Shown: positions 1 through 10,475 of the stretch, piece after piece
How the letters are laid out: the number at the start of each line of letters is the position of its first letter
Numbering within the stretch: the stretch's first letter is position 1
NCBI GenBank assembly: GCA_017311185.1
Contig: JAESUZ010000983.1
Coordinates: forward strand, 62,001 to 126,000
Source: Proteles cristata cristata
Taxonomy: Eukaryota > Chordata > Mammalia > Carnivora > Hyaenidae
DNA length: 64,000 bases
Direction: 5' to 3'
The notes under the pieces: generated by a model
What the model was told of the DNA's origin: nothing
What the model saw: only the letters and a program-made list of their open reading frames with translations
The model's database searches: none
Program-made: the position numbers and the translations under genes

Positions 1-254
1 AGCTGCATATGTAAATAAGTTGGAGTTTCCCAAATACTGTGAAGCCATGACAGAGTGAAAACTCTGGATGCTGAATCTGTTTGGTCACTGGTATTTTAAT
101 TAAGATCATTTTCCTGAAATTGGTAGACTCTATGCAGTAGCCTTGCTTTCCTTACCCCAAGAGTGAAGTAGGAATAGTTGGAGGTTTTTCCTCCTAATTA
201 TTCTATTCTCTCCTCCCCTCCCCTCGTCTCCCGTCCCCTCCATCCTATCCTATC

Positions 255-296
255 CTTTTGAGAGAGACAGAGACAGAGAGAGAGAGACACACACAC

Positions 297-330
<34 letters not shown>

Positions 331-496
331 CTCAAGCAGGCTTCCCACTCAGTGCATAGCCTGATGTGGGTCTCAGTCACTGGATAGTTCTCATGACTGT
401 GATCGCTTCTTGGCCTTTTGGCTAAGATCAAGGATTTTGACCTGAGTCAAAAGCAAGGATTGGACGCTTAACCAGCTGAACTACTCAGGTGCCTCT
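255..496 (-). repeat. CAN-SINE (tRNA-Lys-derived), antisense, with internal insertion
   Basis: The reverse-oriented body begins with TTTTGAGAGAGACAGAG, runs through (GA)n and the AATCTCAAGCAGGCTT block, and ends with the inverted head GCTGAACTACTCAGGTGCC. Head and body are diverged, so it is an older copy. The expected GATCATGACCTGAG block is interrupted by foreign sequence at 402-432 (see U2 entry). A pyrimidine-rich tract (about 205-258) takes the place of a clean A-tail. Confidence 0.85.
402..432 (+). pseudogene. U2 snRNA 5'-end fragment inserted in an antisense SINE
   Basis: The stretch matches the first 31 nucleotides of U2 spliceosomal snRNA (ATCGCTTCT...GGCTAAGATCAAG) with one mismatch, T for C at U2 position 10. 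It lies in the middle of an antisense CAN-SINE, exactly at the element's GATC. GATC occurs at both edges (401-404 and 426-429), which suggests microhomology joining or reverse-transcriptase template switching. It is far too short to be a functional U2 gene (about 190 nt) and lacks promoter elements. Confidence 0.8.
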
Positions 497-1192
497 AATA
501 ATGTAATTTTAAAACAATTGCTGTCAATATGATATAAATTCTGTAAGAGAATGCAAATTTTGCATTAACTTTAAGGATATACATGCAGCTTCAGAGAACT
601 GATTTTTTGAGCATCAGTTACTGACTCTAGATCAGTAGATCCAGATACATGTTTACTCTCCTGTATGATTTGGTGGAAAAGTTTGAGAAGTACTGATACT
701 TGAGAACAACAGTTCTGAAAAGGCAAGAGAAAATGCTGCCATTCTCTGGTGGATTCCACCATTCAGATTTCTCAGTGAGGTCTTCAAAAAATAAAGTATA
801 AACAAACTGCATGTTATACTTTTATCCATCATCTATTTTTTCAAAAAATATACTTTATTTATAAATTATTATGATAAGCTGTGTGTAATGGCCGAGGCTT
901 TCAGTCTTTTTCCTACACTGTAGCTGGTTTCAGTCATTTTACATAAAATCAAAGCTACTTATTGAAGAGCCCCATGGTGTTTACAGCTTTCTAAGTATTT
1001 TGTGACTTTTCTTGAAAAAAACTATCACTGAATATAACACGAAGGCTATTCTTCTATGATTTCTCAGACGGCTAGGCCCATCCTGCTTGCATTTCTTAGT
1101 CCTCTGCACAGCATAATGTAGTTATTTTTGTGTTTTTCAGCTCGGTGTAGGGAAAGAGGTAAGGATTTTGAGGACTTAAACTGACTTAGGTT

Positions 1193-1213
1193 CAAATCCT
1201 GTTTCTCTTTTCT
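1193..1213. repeat. Target-site duplication, left copy (L1)
   Basis: Identical over 21 bp to 2000-2020 and flanks the inverted L1. A length of 21 bp is at the upper end of the usual range for L1 endonuclease insertions. Confidence 0.85.
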
Positions 1214-1999
1214 TTCTTTCTTTTTTTTATTATCTCACTGAATTTTAAATTCTTTTTCTCTTTTTTTTTTTTTTACAAATAGTTTATTGTCAAATTAGTT
1301 TCCACATAACACCCAGTACTCATCCCCACAAGTGTCCTCCTCTATGCCCATTACCCCCTCCCCCCCACATCCATCAGTCCTCAGTTTTTGTCAGCATTCA
1401 AGAGTCTCTCATGGTTTGCCTCTCTCCCTTTCCCCCACCATTTCCGCCCTTCTTCTCCCCCTTGTTCCTCCATCAAGTTCCTCCTAATCCTCCTATACGT
1501 GCAAACATATGATATCAAATCAAAACCACACTGAGATACCACCTCACACCAGTCAGAGTGGCTAAAATGAGCAAATCAGAGAACTCTAGATGCTGGCAAG
1601 GATGTGGAGAAACGGGCGCCCTCCTACACTGTTGGTGGGAATGTAAACTGGTACAGCCCCTCTGGAAAACAGTGGGGCTCCTGGAAAACAGGAGGTTCCT
1701 AAGGAAACTAACAATAGAACTCCCCTATGACCCAGCAATAGCACTGCTAGGAATTTACCCAAGGGATACAGAAATGCTGATGCATAGGAGCACATGTACC
1801 CCAATGTTCGTAGCAGCACTCTCCACAATAGCTAAAACCTGGAAAGAGCCTAAGTGTCCATCAACAGATGAATGGATCAAGAAGATGTGGTTTATCTATA
1901 CCATGGAATACTCCATGGCAATGAGAAAGAATGAAATCTGGCCATGTGTAGCAACATGGATGGACCTTGAGGGTGTTATGCTGAGCGAAATAAGTCAGG
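1214..1999 (-). mobile_element. 5'-truncated LINE-1 with twin-priming inversion
   Basis: The insertion lies in minus orientation. A poly-T (inverted A-tail) precedes antisense L1 3'UTR (about 1275-1510; TTGTCAAATTAGTTTCCACAT is the inverse of the L1 terminal GACAATAAA region). At about 1515 the orientation flips, and 1517-1999 is sense-strand L1 ORF2 C-terminal coding sequence ending at AAGTCAGGCA. The two halves meet at nearly adjacent L1 positions with a small deletion, the hallmark of twin priming. A 21-bp direct repeat (1193-1213 and 2000-2020, AAATCCTGTTTCTCTTTTCT core) flanks it. The 168-codon open frame inside is an ORF2 fragment, not a gene. Confidence 0.9.
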
Positions 2000-2020
2000 C
2001 AAATCCTGTTTCTCTTTTCT
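2000..2020. repeat. Target-site duplication, right copy (L1)
   Basis: Right-hand copy of the repeat at 1193-1213. The exact identity indicates a fairly recent insertion. Confidence 0.85.
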
Positions 2021-2660
2021 ATCTGTTACTTTGGGTAAAACATGTAACATCCTTTCCCTTTTAATCCTTACAGTAATCTCATAAATACTATTTCAGTTTT
2101 TACAGAAAAGATTGACTTTTAGGTAACTTTGGGTGAAACAGAGCTTTAATCAAACTTCTGATTCTAAAGTAGCCTTTTAATTATATAATAAAAATAATAG
2201 TGAGATAATAAGAGTATCCAGGTTTAAGAAGATAGGATGTAATTGAAAATAAAATCTTGGTACAAATTTCTGTTGTCACTATTTGTAAGCTGTATACTCT
2301 TGGGAAACATCTTTTATCCCCCAGACTCTTAATTTTCTCATCTAATAAATGATATATAAATGAGAATGATGATACCTCATAAAGTTGTATTTGCTTTTTG
2401 TAAGTCCTACTTACACTATTATTTGGCCTGAGGGCTGTGATATAATGAAAGATTAGCAAGAGGCAGAAATGAAAACAGTTATAGCTAGAATGATAGTTGG
2501 AAAGGAGAAATGTTCTCTGACTAGACCATGAGTTCTGTTAGGACAGGGACTTTAGCCCCTGTTTCTAACAAATTACTTGGCACTTGGTCGACTATCAGAG
2601 GAATGATAGATTGATATTACATGATGAGGTTATATATCACCTGCTATACTGTATTTGTAG

Positions 2661-2826
2661 ATAAACTTAAAGTCAATTTGGATTCAGAACAAGCAGTGAA
2701 AGAAGAAAAAATAGTGGAGCAACCTCCAGTGTCTGTCACTGAACCAAAGCTGGCATCCCCTACAGGCCTGAAGAAATCCAGCAAAAAAGCAGAGCCTGTT
2801 AAGATGCAGCAGAAGGAAAAAAAAAG
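2661..2826 (+). CDS. POLD3: POLD3 coding exon (probably exon 8): linker segment of DNA polymerase delta subunit 3
   Basis: POLD3 (p66/p68) is a nuclear accessory subunit of DNA polymerase delta, also shared with polymerase zeta. It tethers the enzyme to PCNA and to the POLD2 subunit. This 166-bp exon follows an acceptor ending ...TTTGTAG and begins with two bases of a codon (phase 1). Its frame reads KLKVNLDSEQAVKEEKIVEQ, then PPVSVTEPKLASPTGLKKSS and KKAEPVKMQQKEKK, which matches the POLD3 region after the FGKAA segment. It is a charged, lysine/glutamate-rich, probably disordered linker. The donor is AG|GTAGGA, and the exon leaves two bases of an Arg codon completed by the next exon. A run of nine A (2817-2825) sits next to the donor. 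Identification is firm because the following four exons continue the same protein in phase. The N-terminal half, including the POLD2-binding domain, lies upstream of the window. Confidence 0.96.
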
Positions 2827-3699
2827 GTAGGAAAATTTTGTTGCCTGTGAGGGAAGAGTGTCTCTGCTGGGGGTGAGAAGGTCTGTTTGGGCTTATTGAC
2901 AGTGGGCAATTTTCAGTTGAGTACTAAATCCTACTTAATGCCTTAGGGATACAGCTGTGTAACCAAAATGAAGAGAGAAGCTCAGTAGCTTATCTAGGGA
3001 AGTAGAACTGTGAAACCAGACAGTTTAGATGGTTTAGAGCCCAAACCCAGTTTTGGGGGCCCCATTGATCTAAGTTAATTATCCTTTTTTTCTTCATTTT
3101 AAATTTGTGGACATGGCATAAGTGTGCCTGATTGTGTCTGTGTCTGTTTTTTTACTTCAGATTGCCAAGTGAGGGGTTACTATTTCCAGTCAAATTTAAG
3201 AGAAAAAGTTCTTTGTTTTCTTTTTATATCAATGAGTTTATTTTTCAAGTGGTAAAATGTAATTAGAAAAGAAAATAAAAAGCATACAAGCTGTTAAAAA
3301 TGGATCCAGGAATTTGAGACACTACCTCATAGTTGGTAGGAATTAGTCTGTTGAAAGAAATTCTAAAGACACTGTCAGCACTGATAGGCCCAGAAATACT
3401 TAAATTTTGTAGCAAGGTTAGGGCTACTCTAGTAGAAAACATCAACAAAATGGCTCAAGCTTCAGAGGGTCAAGGCTCTGTCCAGTGGGCCTTACCTCCT
3501 AGGAGTATGTGAGGTTGGTAGGTTAAGATGTCCCCAGCCCATGGTATAACATTCATTTGATGGTTATAGCCAGAAATACATTCAGTATTTCATTACCAAG
3601 TGTGATGTTAACTGTATATTTTAAGTAGATGCTCGTTACCATATGAAGGCTGTCCTTTCCTGTTCCTGATTTGCTGAGAGGTTTTTTATAAATGGGTGC

Positions 3700-4720
3700 T
3701 GAATCTTGACTGATGCTTTTTCTGCATTTATTGAGATGTTCATTTGGGGTTTCTGTTAATATGGTGAATTACCTTGATTGGCTTTTAAGTGTTAAACCAA
3801 CCTTGCATTCTTGGGATAAACCTAATTTTTGTCATGATACATTTATCCTTTTTATAAATTGTTGGATTCTATTTGCTAATATAAGGATATTTCGCCACTG
3901 CATCTGTGAAGCCTATAGATCAGTTATTTACTTTTCTGATAATGTCTTTATCAGATTTTGGTATCAAAGTTGTATAACTTCATAAAATTAGTAGGAAGGA
4001 GTTTCATTTACTCCGTTTTCTGAGTTTGTGTAGGTTATGTATTATTTTTTTTCTTAAAGGTTTGATAAAATTCAATGAACCCAAGCCCAGAGTTTTCTTT
4101 GTGGGAGGTTTATTTTATTAATTTGATTTCTTTAAATAGAGCCATCCAAATTTTCTCGGTGTTGTTGAGTCAGTTTTGGTGTGTTTTTAAAGGAATTTAT
4201 TTCATCTAAGTTGTTGAGTACATTGGCATAACGCTCCTAACAACCTTATTCTTTGAGGATTTGTAGAGTCTGTACTTATCATTACAGATTCCTTCATTCT
4301 TTTATTCCTAGTATTGGTAATTTGTTTTGTCTTTTTTAAAAAAATTGTTAATGTTTATTTTTGAGAGAGAGGGAGAGGGATGGAGGCAGAGAGAGAGGGA
4401 GACAGAATCCAAAGCAGGGTCTGGCCTGCAAGTGGTCAACACGGAACATCGAACCCACAAACCATGAGATTGTGACCTTAGTTGGAGTTGGACACTTAAT
4501 TGATTGAGCCACTCAGGCACCCCTATTTTGTCTTTTTTTAATCAGTCTTATAGAAGGGTTTACTAATTTCATTAATCTTTTGCCCCAAAATAACAACTTT
4601 CAGCCTTGTTAGTTTTTTTCTGTTTTCATTGATTTCTGCTCTTTATCTTTTGTTGTTGTTGTTGTGTTTTATTTTGTTTTTGTTTTTACCTATTTGGGAT
4701 TTGTCTTTTTCTAGCTTAAG
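3700..4720 (-). mobile_element. Old LINE-1 ORF2 fragment, antisense
   Basis: The sequence reads as the reverse complement of L1 ORF2 reverse-transcriptase coding DNA. Recognisable pieces include TTGAGATGTTCATTTGG, the CCAACCTTGCATTCTTGGGATAAA block and, beyond the SINE, TTCATTGATTTCTGCTCTTTATC. It is strongly diverged with many indels, so it is an ancient L1M-type copy. It is interrupted at 4335-4524 by a CAN-SINE. Confidence 0.75.
4335..4524 (-). repeat. CAN-SINE, antisense, inside the old L1
   Basis: T-rich start with TTAATGTTTATTTTTGAGAGAGAGG, then the GA-rich body and the inverted head GAGCCACTCAGGCACCCC. It inserted into the L1 copy and is therefore younger than it. Confidence 0.9.
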
Positions 4721-5085
4721 GTAGAAAATAAGTTGGTATTTAAAGTTACATAAGAAATAAGTTACTTGAAGATAAAAACTACATCTCATACGTATTTGAA
4801 TAATGTGATAGAGTATCCAAAGGAGCTAACTAACATCAAGATGAAGTCTAGTTTTTTTTATTATGTCATTAGAATCACCTTTTAAGGTCTTATGTCTATG
4901 CCTTTGCACATTTTTTAAAAAATATTTGTCTCCCTTTTTTTACCTGATGAACTTACGTAGTTTTCAAATAGAAGTCTTGTCCTATATCATTATATTTGTT
5001 CAGTAATATTTATCACATTGTCTTACATTTGGTGGTATTTATATCTATTTCTCCTGCCAAATCTTCTTGAGAACAGTATTTTCTT

Positions 5086-5312
5086 TTTTTTTTTTAATTT
5101 TTAATGTTTTTTCTTTATTTCTGAGAGAGAGAGAGAGATAGTGTGAGCAGGGGAGGGTCAGAGAGAGAGGGAGATACAGAATCTGAAACAGCCTCTAGTC
5201 TCTGAGCTGGCTGTCAGCACAGAGCCTGACACAGGGCTCGAACGCACAAACTGCGAGATCATGACCTGAGCCGAAGTCGAACGCTTAACCGACTGAGCCA
5301 CCCACGCGCCCT
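5086..5312 (-). repeat. CAN-SINE, antisense, with target-site duplication
   Basis: Complete element from poly-T to the inverted head (GAGCCACCCACGCGCCC). The direct repeat GAGAACAGTATTTTCTT occurs at 5069-5085 and 5315-5331, showing an intact insertion. It splits an L2 3'-end remnant. Confidence 0.92.
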
Positions 5313-5705
5313 AAGAGAACAGTATTTTCTTCATCTTTGCATCCTCAGTGTTAAGCAGATAGTCTGTGTATGTGTAGTAGCTGCTTATTTAAAACTTGTT
5401 GAATGATTGAAAGATCAGTAGGAGAAGTAAGAAGGGATTTGTAACGATAACTGATGAACTGGTAAGTAGCTTCCAGTGATCTATATAGAGAGCTAGAAAA
5501 ATGTTTAATTCTGGTCACTTCATGGAATGACTAATTGTGGCCAGCAGAGTATCCATAAGAAGAATTCTTACTAGTCTATTTTGACTCTTCTTATGTGTCC
5601 GCTAGAAGTAAGTGCATGAGTTATGAAGCAAGATCTTTAGTAGCATATGAGTACTTATATTTTTATTTTGTGTAATATGCTTAAATTATTCCTGGATGCC
5701 AACAG

Positions 5706-5812
5706 GGGGAAGCGAGTGGAGTTATCTGATGATGAGACAAAAGAAACTGAAAATATGAAGAAAAAGAGGAGAAGAATCAAACTTCCTGAGTTTGATAGCA
5801 GTGAAGATGAAG
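5706..5812 (+). CDS. POLD3: POLD3 coding exon (probably exon 9): acidic/basic linker with NLS-like cluster
   Basis: This 107-bp exon follows the acceptor TGCCAACAG and ends at the donor GAAG|GTGGGC. Its first G completes the Arg codon left by the previous exon. It encodes GKRVELSDDETKETENMKKK followed by RRRIKLPEFDSSEDE and the first base of a Val codon. KKKRRRIK is a basic cluster that looks like a nuclear localisation signal. SDDE and SSEDE are acidic serine stretches of the type casein kinase 2 phosphorylates (inference). Flanking POLD3 exons keep the same phase, so there is no frameshift or premature stop. Relative to the human sequence as I remember it there are only conservative changes (for example E for A after GKRV, K for R in the basic run, F for S in LPEF). 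Confidence 0.96.
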
Positions 5813-5859
5813 GTGGGCATTGCTATTAATTTTTGGCTAGTGGGATTATCTCAGTTACT

Positions 5860-6180
5860 TGGGTTGTTATGCAAAAGTACCATAGTCTGGGTGGCTTAAG
5901 CAAGACAAATTTGTCCTGCTCGCAGTTCCAAAGGCTGAAAAGTCTAAAATCAAGGCACTGCCTGATTGTAGTTCTGGTGAAAAATCTCTTCCTAGTTTGT
6001 AGGATACCTTCTTGCCATATCCTCACATGGCAGAGAGAGAAATTCTCTTGAGTCTCTTAGAGCAATAATCTCATTCCATTAATTACCTCCCAAAGGCCCC
6101 ACCTCCAGATACCATCACATTAGGGATTAGAGCTTCAACATATGAATTTTGGGGGGAACACAAACATTTAGTTGATAGCA
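5860..6180 (-). repeat. MaLR-type LTR (MST/MLT1 family), antisense
   Basis: The antisense sequence carries the family's characteristic blocks in inverse order: ACCATAGTCTGGGTGGCTTA, CACATGGCAGAGAGAG, CTCCCAAAGGCCCCACCTCC and CATATGAATTTTGGGGGGAA. It appears to be an LTR alone, with no internal retroviral sequence next to it. It begins only about 50 bp after the POLD3 exon donor. Subfamily assignment is from memory. Confidence 0.75.
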
Positions 6181-6396
6181 GGGGTCAGTTCTTATTTGAC
6201 GTGCAAGGAGTTAAAAAGTAATTTATTATAGATCATAATGACAGTGGTAATTCTGGTATTGAGAGATATATAGCACCATTAGAGTCTACTTTAGCTTTTT
6301 GACCAGAACCATTATGTTCTGGTAATTTGGCAAAATAACTAACATAAAAGGAAAGAGATTAAGGGTTATTATTATATATATTATCAAAGAGCTTTG

Positions 6397-6592
6397 CTTT
6401 TTATTTTTTAATGCTTAGTTTTGAGAGAGAGTTTGAGTGGGGAAGAGGCAGAAAGAAAGGGGGACAGAGGATCTGAAGCAGGCTCTGCACTGACAGCAGA
6501 GAGCCTGACATGGCTCAAACCCATGAACCATGAGATCATGACTGAGTCAAAGGCGGAAGCTTATCCAACTGATCCGCACAGGTTCCCTGAGG
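6397..6592 (-). repeat. CAN-SINE, antisense, degraded
   Basis: Starts TTTTTTAATGCTTAGTTTTGAGAGAGAG and continues through the GAAGCAGGCTCTGCACTGACAG block. The head is eroded (ACTGATCCGCACAGGTTCCC), which indicates an old copy. Confidence 0.8.
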
Positions 6593-8289
6593 GGTTTTCT
6601 TTTTAAAATATGAAATGGAGATATTCCTTTGGCTACCTTCATGTGAATCTTTTAAAACGGGTAATACTGTAGGCATCAAGGGTGTTGGTGGTATGGTGTT
6701 CCACACCACATAAATAAAAACATGCTAAGTTTGAGAATCTATAGTATCATTGTTGAACGGGAATGATACCCATAGACCCTTCTAGTTTTAGACTGTGGGC
6801 TCTGTTGTAAGATAAACAAACAGAATAAGAGCAAGATTCTTACTTGGAAAATTCATATGCCTTTTCAAAGAATATCAAGTATTCTAAGAGCCAAGGTCTC
6901 TTCCCAAATTGTGTAAATGAAGGTATATAGAAAGAGGATGAGGCTAAAGAGAAAGATGCCTTGGTTGAACTGCTATGCCAGATGACTTCTACCCTGCTTT
7001 GAGAACAGTGGTAAAAAGTTTGAGTTTTTATAATCTGTTCTCTATGAATTTATGCCATAATGGGTATAAAACAATTTGAGGGGTCAGGGAAATCTAGTCC
7101 AAAGGAATTCAGCATCAGATAAAAGTTGAATGACAAAACAAACGGATGCTAAAAGAAATTAAAGAAGAATAACAAATACAGGAAAAGGAGCCTGTCTGCT
7201 GGTAAAAGATGAAATAAACTTGTTAGGCTCTACTCTTACCGGAAGTAAGAAGTACTTACTGTAAGAAGTGAAAATGGCAACAGAGGCTGCCCAAAGCAAC
7301 TCAGTGACCATACATGTACAAATGAGTCAGAAAGCCATTTATATATACAGATGACAGTAATGCAAAAGAAATGAACAGACCTAAAAAATTGTATGAGGAA
7401 GTTAAATCTATGATACAGGTATATCGTTGACTCTTCCATGGTTTTAGATCCTACAGTCATGCTTGCACGTTGGAGTTTATGAGCTGTGATATCTTACTGA
7501 GGTATTATTACCACCAGAGCTATGGTTTTTTTAGTGACTCTGTAATAGGTAGGTTAGGGCACTGTGAGTATCCTTAGAGGAACTGTTGCTGTATTCTCAT
7601 CCCATGTCATTTATTGTATTGCTTTGACCAAGACACCTGAAAAGAAGATACCCAAGTGTGTGACTGAAACAAGGAACATTCTGACCAATTAAGAATTAAG
7701 GAAATAGAAGTGACTCCATGAAGATACATGGGAAAATAATTAGGAAGTAATAGGAATATTACTGTGTTATTGAAATAGTCTTCCCTACTTCCAACCAGGA
7801 GAAAGATTTGGGGAAGAATCTGGAAAAGGTTTTCAAGCCCTCAGCCTAATGTACTTTGAAAAGGTAGACTAGATACTCTAGTGAAGGAATCAGCTCTAAG
7901 TCAGGGAATTAATGTGATTGATTAAGCACTCATTACATACTTCTGAAATATTCTCTGGAGTTCTGATCGTTAGTGCACGAAAATAATACCTTTGGGTGAT
8001 TAGAAATATGAGTGGGGTTATTAGTTTGGAAAGAAGTGAGAAGAAATGTGATAGAGGTGGACAACCTTTAATAATAGATAATACAGATGAGAAGCTCTCA
8101 GATTTTTTATCTGGGAAAATTATTTTTAGCATCTGACTAAATTTACAAACCTTTGCCATTTTATTCCTAAATTTCTTTTTCATCTCAAAGCCAGCTTTTA
8201 TTTTAAACCTTCACACAGTCTCTAACCTATTACCATTTTATTCCTGTTACACCGAGTATATACTATTCAGTATGCTGTCTTCAGCTGGA

Positions 8290-8380
8290 AATTAACAAAT
8301 AAGTAGGAGGAGCAGAGGAAATGACAGGAACTTTGGAGTAAAACAGACCAGGGTTTAAACCTTACTTCTCCCACTTACTG
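8290..8380 (+). repeat. MIR remnant, 5' part (split by L1)
   Basis: TTTGGAGTAAAACAGACCAGGGTTTAAACC followed by CACTTACTG matches the MIR tRNA-derived region and core start. The remainder, with the TGTGTGACT...ACTTAACTTC core, continues after the L1 at 8867-9030. Confidence 0.6.
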
Positions 8381-8866
8381 GGCACATGCACCTCAATGTT
8401 TATAGCAGCACTATCAATGATAGCCAAAGTATGGAAGGAGCCCAAATGTCCATCGATGGATAAAGAATATGTGGTATATATATACACAATGGAGTATTAC
8501 TTGGCAATCAAAAAGAATGAAGTCTTGCCATTTGTACTTGGATGGAACTAGAGGGTATTATGCTAAGTGAAATTAGAGAAGGCCAAATATCATGACTTCA
8601 CTCATATGAGGACTTTAAGATACAAAACAGATGACCATAAGGGAAGGGAAGCAAAAATAATATAAAAACAGGGAGGGGGACAAAACATCAGAGACTCTTA
8701 GAGAACAAACAGAGGGTTGCTGAAGGGGTCGTGGGAGCGGGGGTGGGCTAAATGGGTAAGGGGCATTAAGGAATCTATCTGTTCCTGAAATCATTGTTGC
8801 ACTATATGTTAATAACTAACTTGGATATAAATTAAAAACATAAATTCTTAAAAATAATAATAAATT
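8381..8866 (+). mobile_element. 5'-truncated LINE-1 3' end, sense
   Basis: Begins in the ORF2 C-terminus (TTTATAGCAGCACTATCAATG, then ACAATGGAGTATTACTTGGC) and runs through the 3'UTR to an A-rich tail. The flanking near-repeat TTCTCCCACTTACTG (8366-8380) / TTCTGCCATTTACTG (8867-8881) looks like a target-site duplication with two changes. Its 3'UTR differs from the other L1s in the window, so it is a separate subfamily. Confidence 0.85.
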
Positions 8867-9030
8867 TTCTGCCATTTACTGTGTGACTAGAGGCAGATTA
8901 CTTAACTTCTTCAATTCCTTGTTTCCTTATCTCTAATAGGGATGTTATCACACTGTGTAGGCTTTTTATGAATATCAAAGAAGATATGTCAGCAGGGCCA
9001 GGACATTGCTTGACATAGCAAGTTTTCTTA
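8867..9030 (+). repeat. MIR remnant, 3' part (split by L1)
   Basis: CTGTGTGACTAGAGGCAGATTACTTAACTTC is the conserved MIR core, continuing the fragment at 8290-8380. The two halves show that the L1 at 8381 landed in a pre-existing MIR. Confidence 0.6.
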
Positions 9031-9272
9031 TTCTTCACCCCATTTTTTCTATTGAGGTGTTCAATAAGTATTTAACAGCAGTAAGTCTCTTCTCAGAAAA
9101 TTCCTTTCAACTTCATACCTTTAACTCTCTACCCAAGAGACTTTTCCTTCCTTTCTTTTCTTGGCAGAGTCATAAGCACCTTTAGCAGATCTGCATACTC
9201 TTTGTAAAGCAAGAAAAGGCCAGACCCAGAAAGAAATCACATTAAGAGCAAAGTTTTCATTGCCAAGAATAG

Positions 9273-9448
9273 GGGCGCCTGGGTGGCTCATTCGGTTGAA
9301 TGTCCAACTCTTGATTTTGGCTCAGGTCATGATCCCAGGGTAGTGGGATCTAGTCCTACATTGGGCCCTGTGCTGAGTGTGGAACCTACTGAAGATTCTC
9401 TCCCTCTTCCCCTCTTGTGCTCTCTAAAATAGAATAAAAAAAAAAATA
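9273..9448 (+). repeat. CAN-SINE, sense
   Basis: Head GGGGCGCCTGGGTGGCTCAT, tRNA-like B-box region, then the ATGATCCCAGGGTAGTGGGATC variant and a CT-rich body ending in an A-tail. The CCCAGGG variant and shorter body mark it as an older subfamily than the GATCTCGCGG copies. Confidence 0.92.
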
Positions 9449-10044
9449 CATTCGTAGGAAGAAATAGTTTTAGCTGATTAAGTTTTTTGCTAACATTTTC
9501 AGTTTTTACAAATTATTTATGGAGAATGTTAAGCAAATGACTCTCCCCCCGCCCCTGCCTTTTTTGGTTATGATAGGTAGTTTAAAAAATTTCCTAGGAA
9601 GCTATGAATGATTTCCAGAATTACCCATTTCTTCCATAGCACTTTCTGGTAAACAGTGGTTATGCTGCTGGACCCCTGCTATTAGTTTTACTATAGTTCT
9701 TATTCTGTTGTCCTGGGGTAAGTGTTAAATTTCACTTCTTGAGTATCTTTCATCTGAAAAGCTGTAAATTCATTATGAATATATTTAAAATACACCAATG
9801 TATGAAACCTTCCTTATGCTTATGTCACTGAAAATATATCGTGGATAATACTTACCTTGATGGTAAGTCAGACACATGGATTCTAACATATGAATATAGG
9901 CAAAATTTTTTTTAGTCTTTTTGAACTTCAGTCTTATAAAACAAATAATAGAAATAGTGATTTTGTGGGTATATTATGAGAATGAATGATTAATGTTTGT
10001 AAAGCCCAGAGAATTCTAGTTGTTTTTCGTATCCTCCCTTCCTT

Positions 10045-10253
10045 TTTTATTTTATTTTTAAGTTTATGTATTTATTTTGAGACAGAGAGAGGACAAGTGA
10101 GGGAAGAGCAGAGAGAGAGGGAAAGAGAGAATCCCAAGGAGGCTTCATGCTATCAGCACAGAGCCCTATGTGGGGTCTGATCCCACAGTGTGTGATCTAA
10201 GCTGAGCTGAAATCAAGGGCTGGACGCTTAATTGACTGAGCTACCCTGGCACG
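10045..10253 (-). repeat. CAN-SINE, antisense (first of a three-SINE cluster)
   Basis: TTTTATTTTTAAGTTTATGTATTT with the GA-rich body and an eroded inverted head GAGCTACCCTGGCACGACC. Only about 20 bp separate it from the next antisense SINE. Confidence 0.88.
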
Positions 10254-10275
10254 ACCCCTCCCCATCCTTCCTTAA

Positions 10276-10449
10276 CAAATTTTTTTTGGGGGGGAGAGCA
10301 CACTTGCACAGGAGGGGCAGAGGGAGAGAGAGAGGACCTTAAGCAGACTCCATGCCCACCTCAGAGCCTGATGTGGGGCTCGATCTCACAACTGTGAGAT
10401 CATGACCTGAGCCGAAGTCAAGAGTCAGAACTGAGCCACCCAGGTGCCC
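10276..10449 (-). repeat. CAN-SINE, antisense (second of cluster)
   Basis: Shortened body with GGGGGGGAGAGCACACTTG replacing the normal GA tract, ending in the inverted head GAGCCACCCAGGTGCCCC. With the following sense copy it forms an inverted repeat with a spacer of about 26 bp. Confidence 0.9.
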
Positions 10450-10475
10450 CAAAATAATTTATTTAAAAAAATGTA

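Larger units (their letters stand above)
1..2660 (+). other. POLD3: POLD3 intron upstream of the first visible exon
   Basis: Intronic sequence whose 5' exon lies outside the window. It holds an antisense SINE with an internal U2 snRNA fragment (about 255-496), a twin-primed L1 (1214-1999) and an L2 3'-end remnant near 2515-2600. Bases 1-254, 498-1192 and 2021-2514 show nothing I recognise beyond AT-rich intron sequence. I looked for the preceding FFGKAA-encoding exon and did not find it here. Confidence 0.8.
2827..5705 (+). other. POLD3: POLD3 intron between the first and second visible exons
   Basis: A 2.9-kb intron with GT/AG ends. Nothing recognisable in 2827-3700. An antisense old L1 fragment (about 3700-4720) is interrupted by a SINE, and a second SINE with clear target-site duplication lies at 5086-5312. 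The SINE at 5086-5312 splits an L2 3'-end remnant (about 5030-5410). Confidence 0.8.

Noticed and set aside
402..432. A functional U2 snRNA gene
   Set aside because: Only the first 31 nt are present, without snRNA promoter elements or the rest of the gene.
1558..2064. 168-codon open frame on the + strand
   Set aside because: It is the C-terminal part of LINE-1 ORF2 in the inverted half of a twin-primed insertion, running into the target-site duplication.
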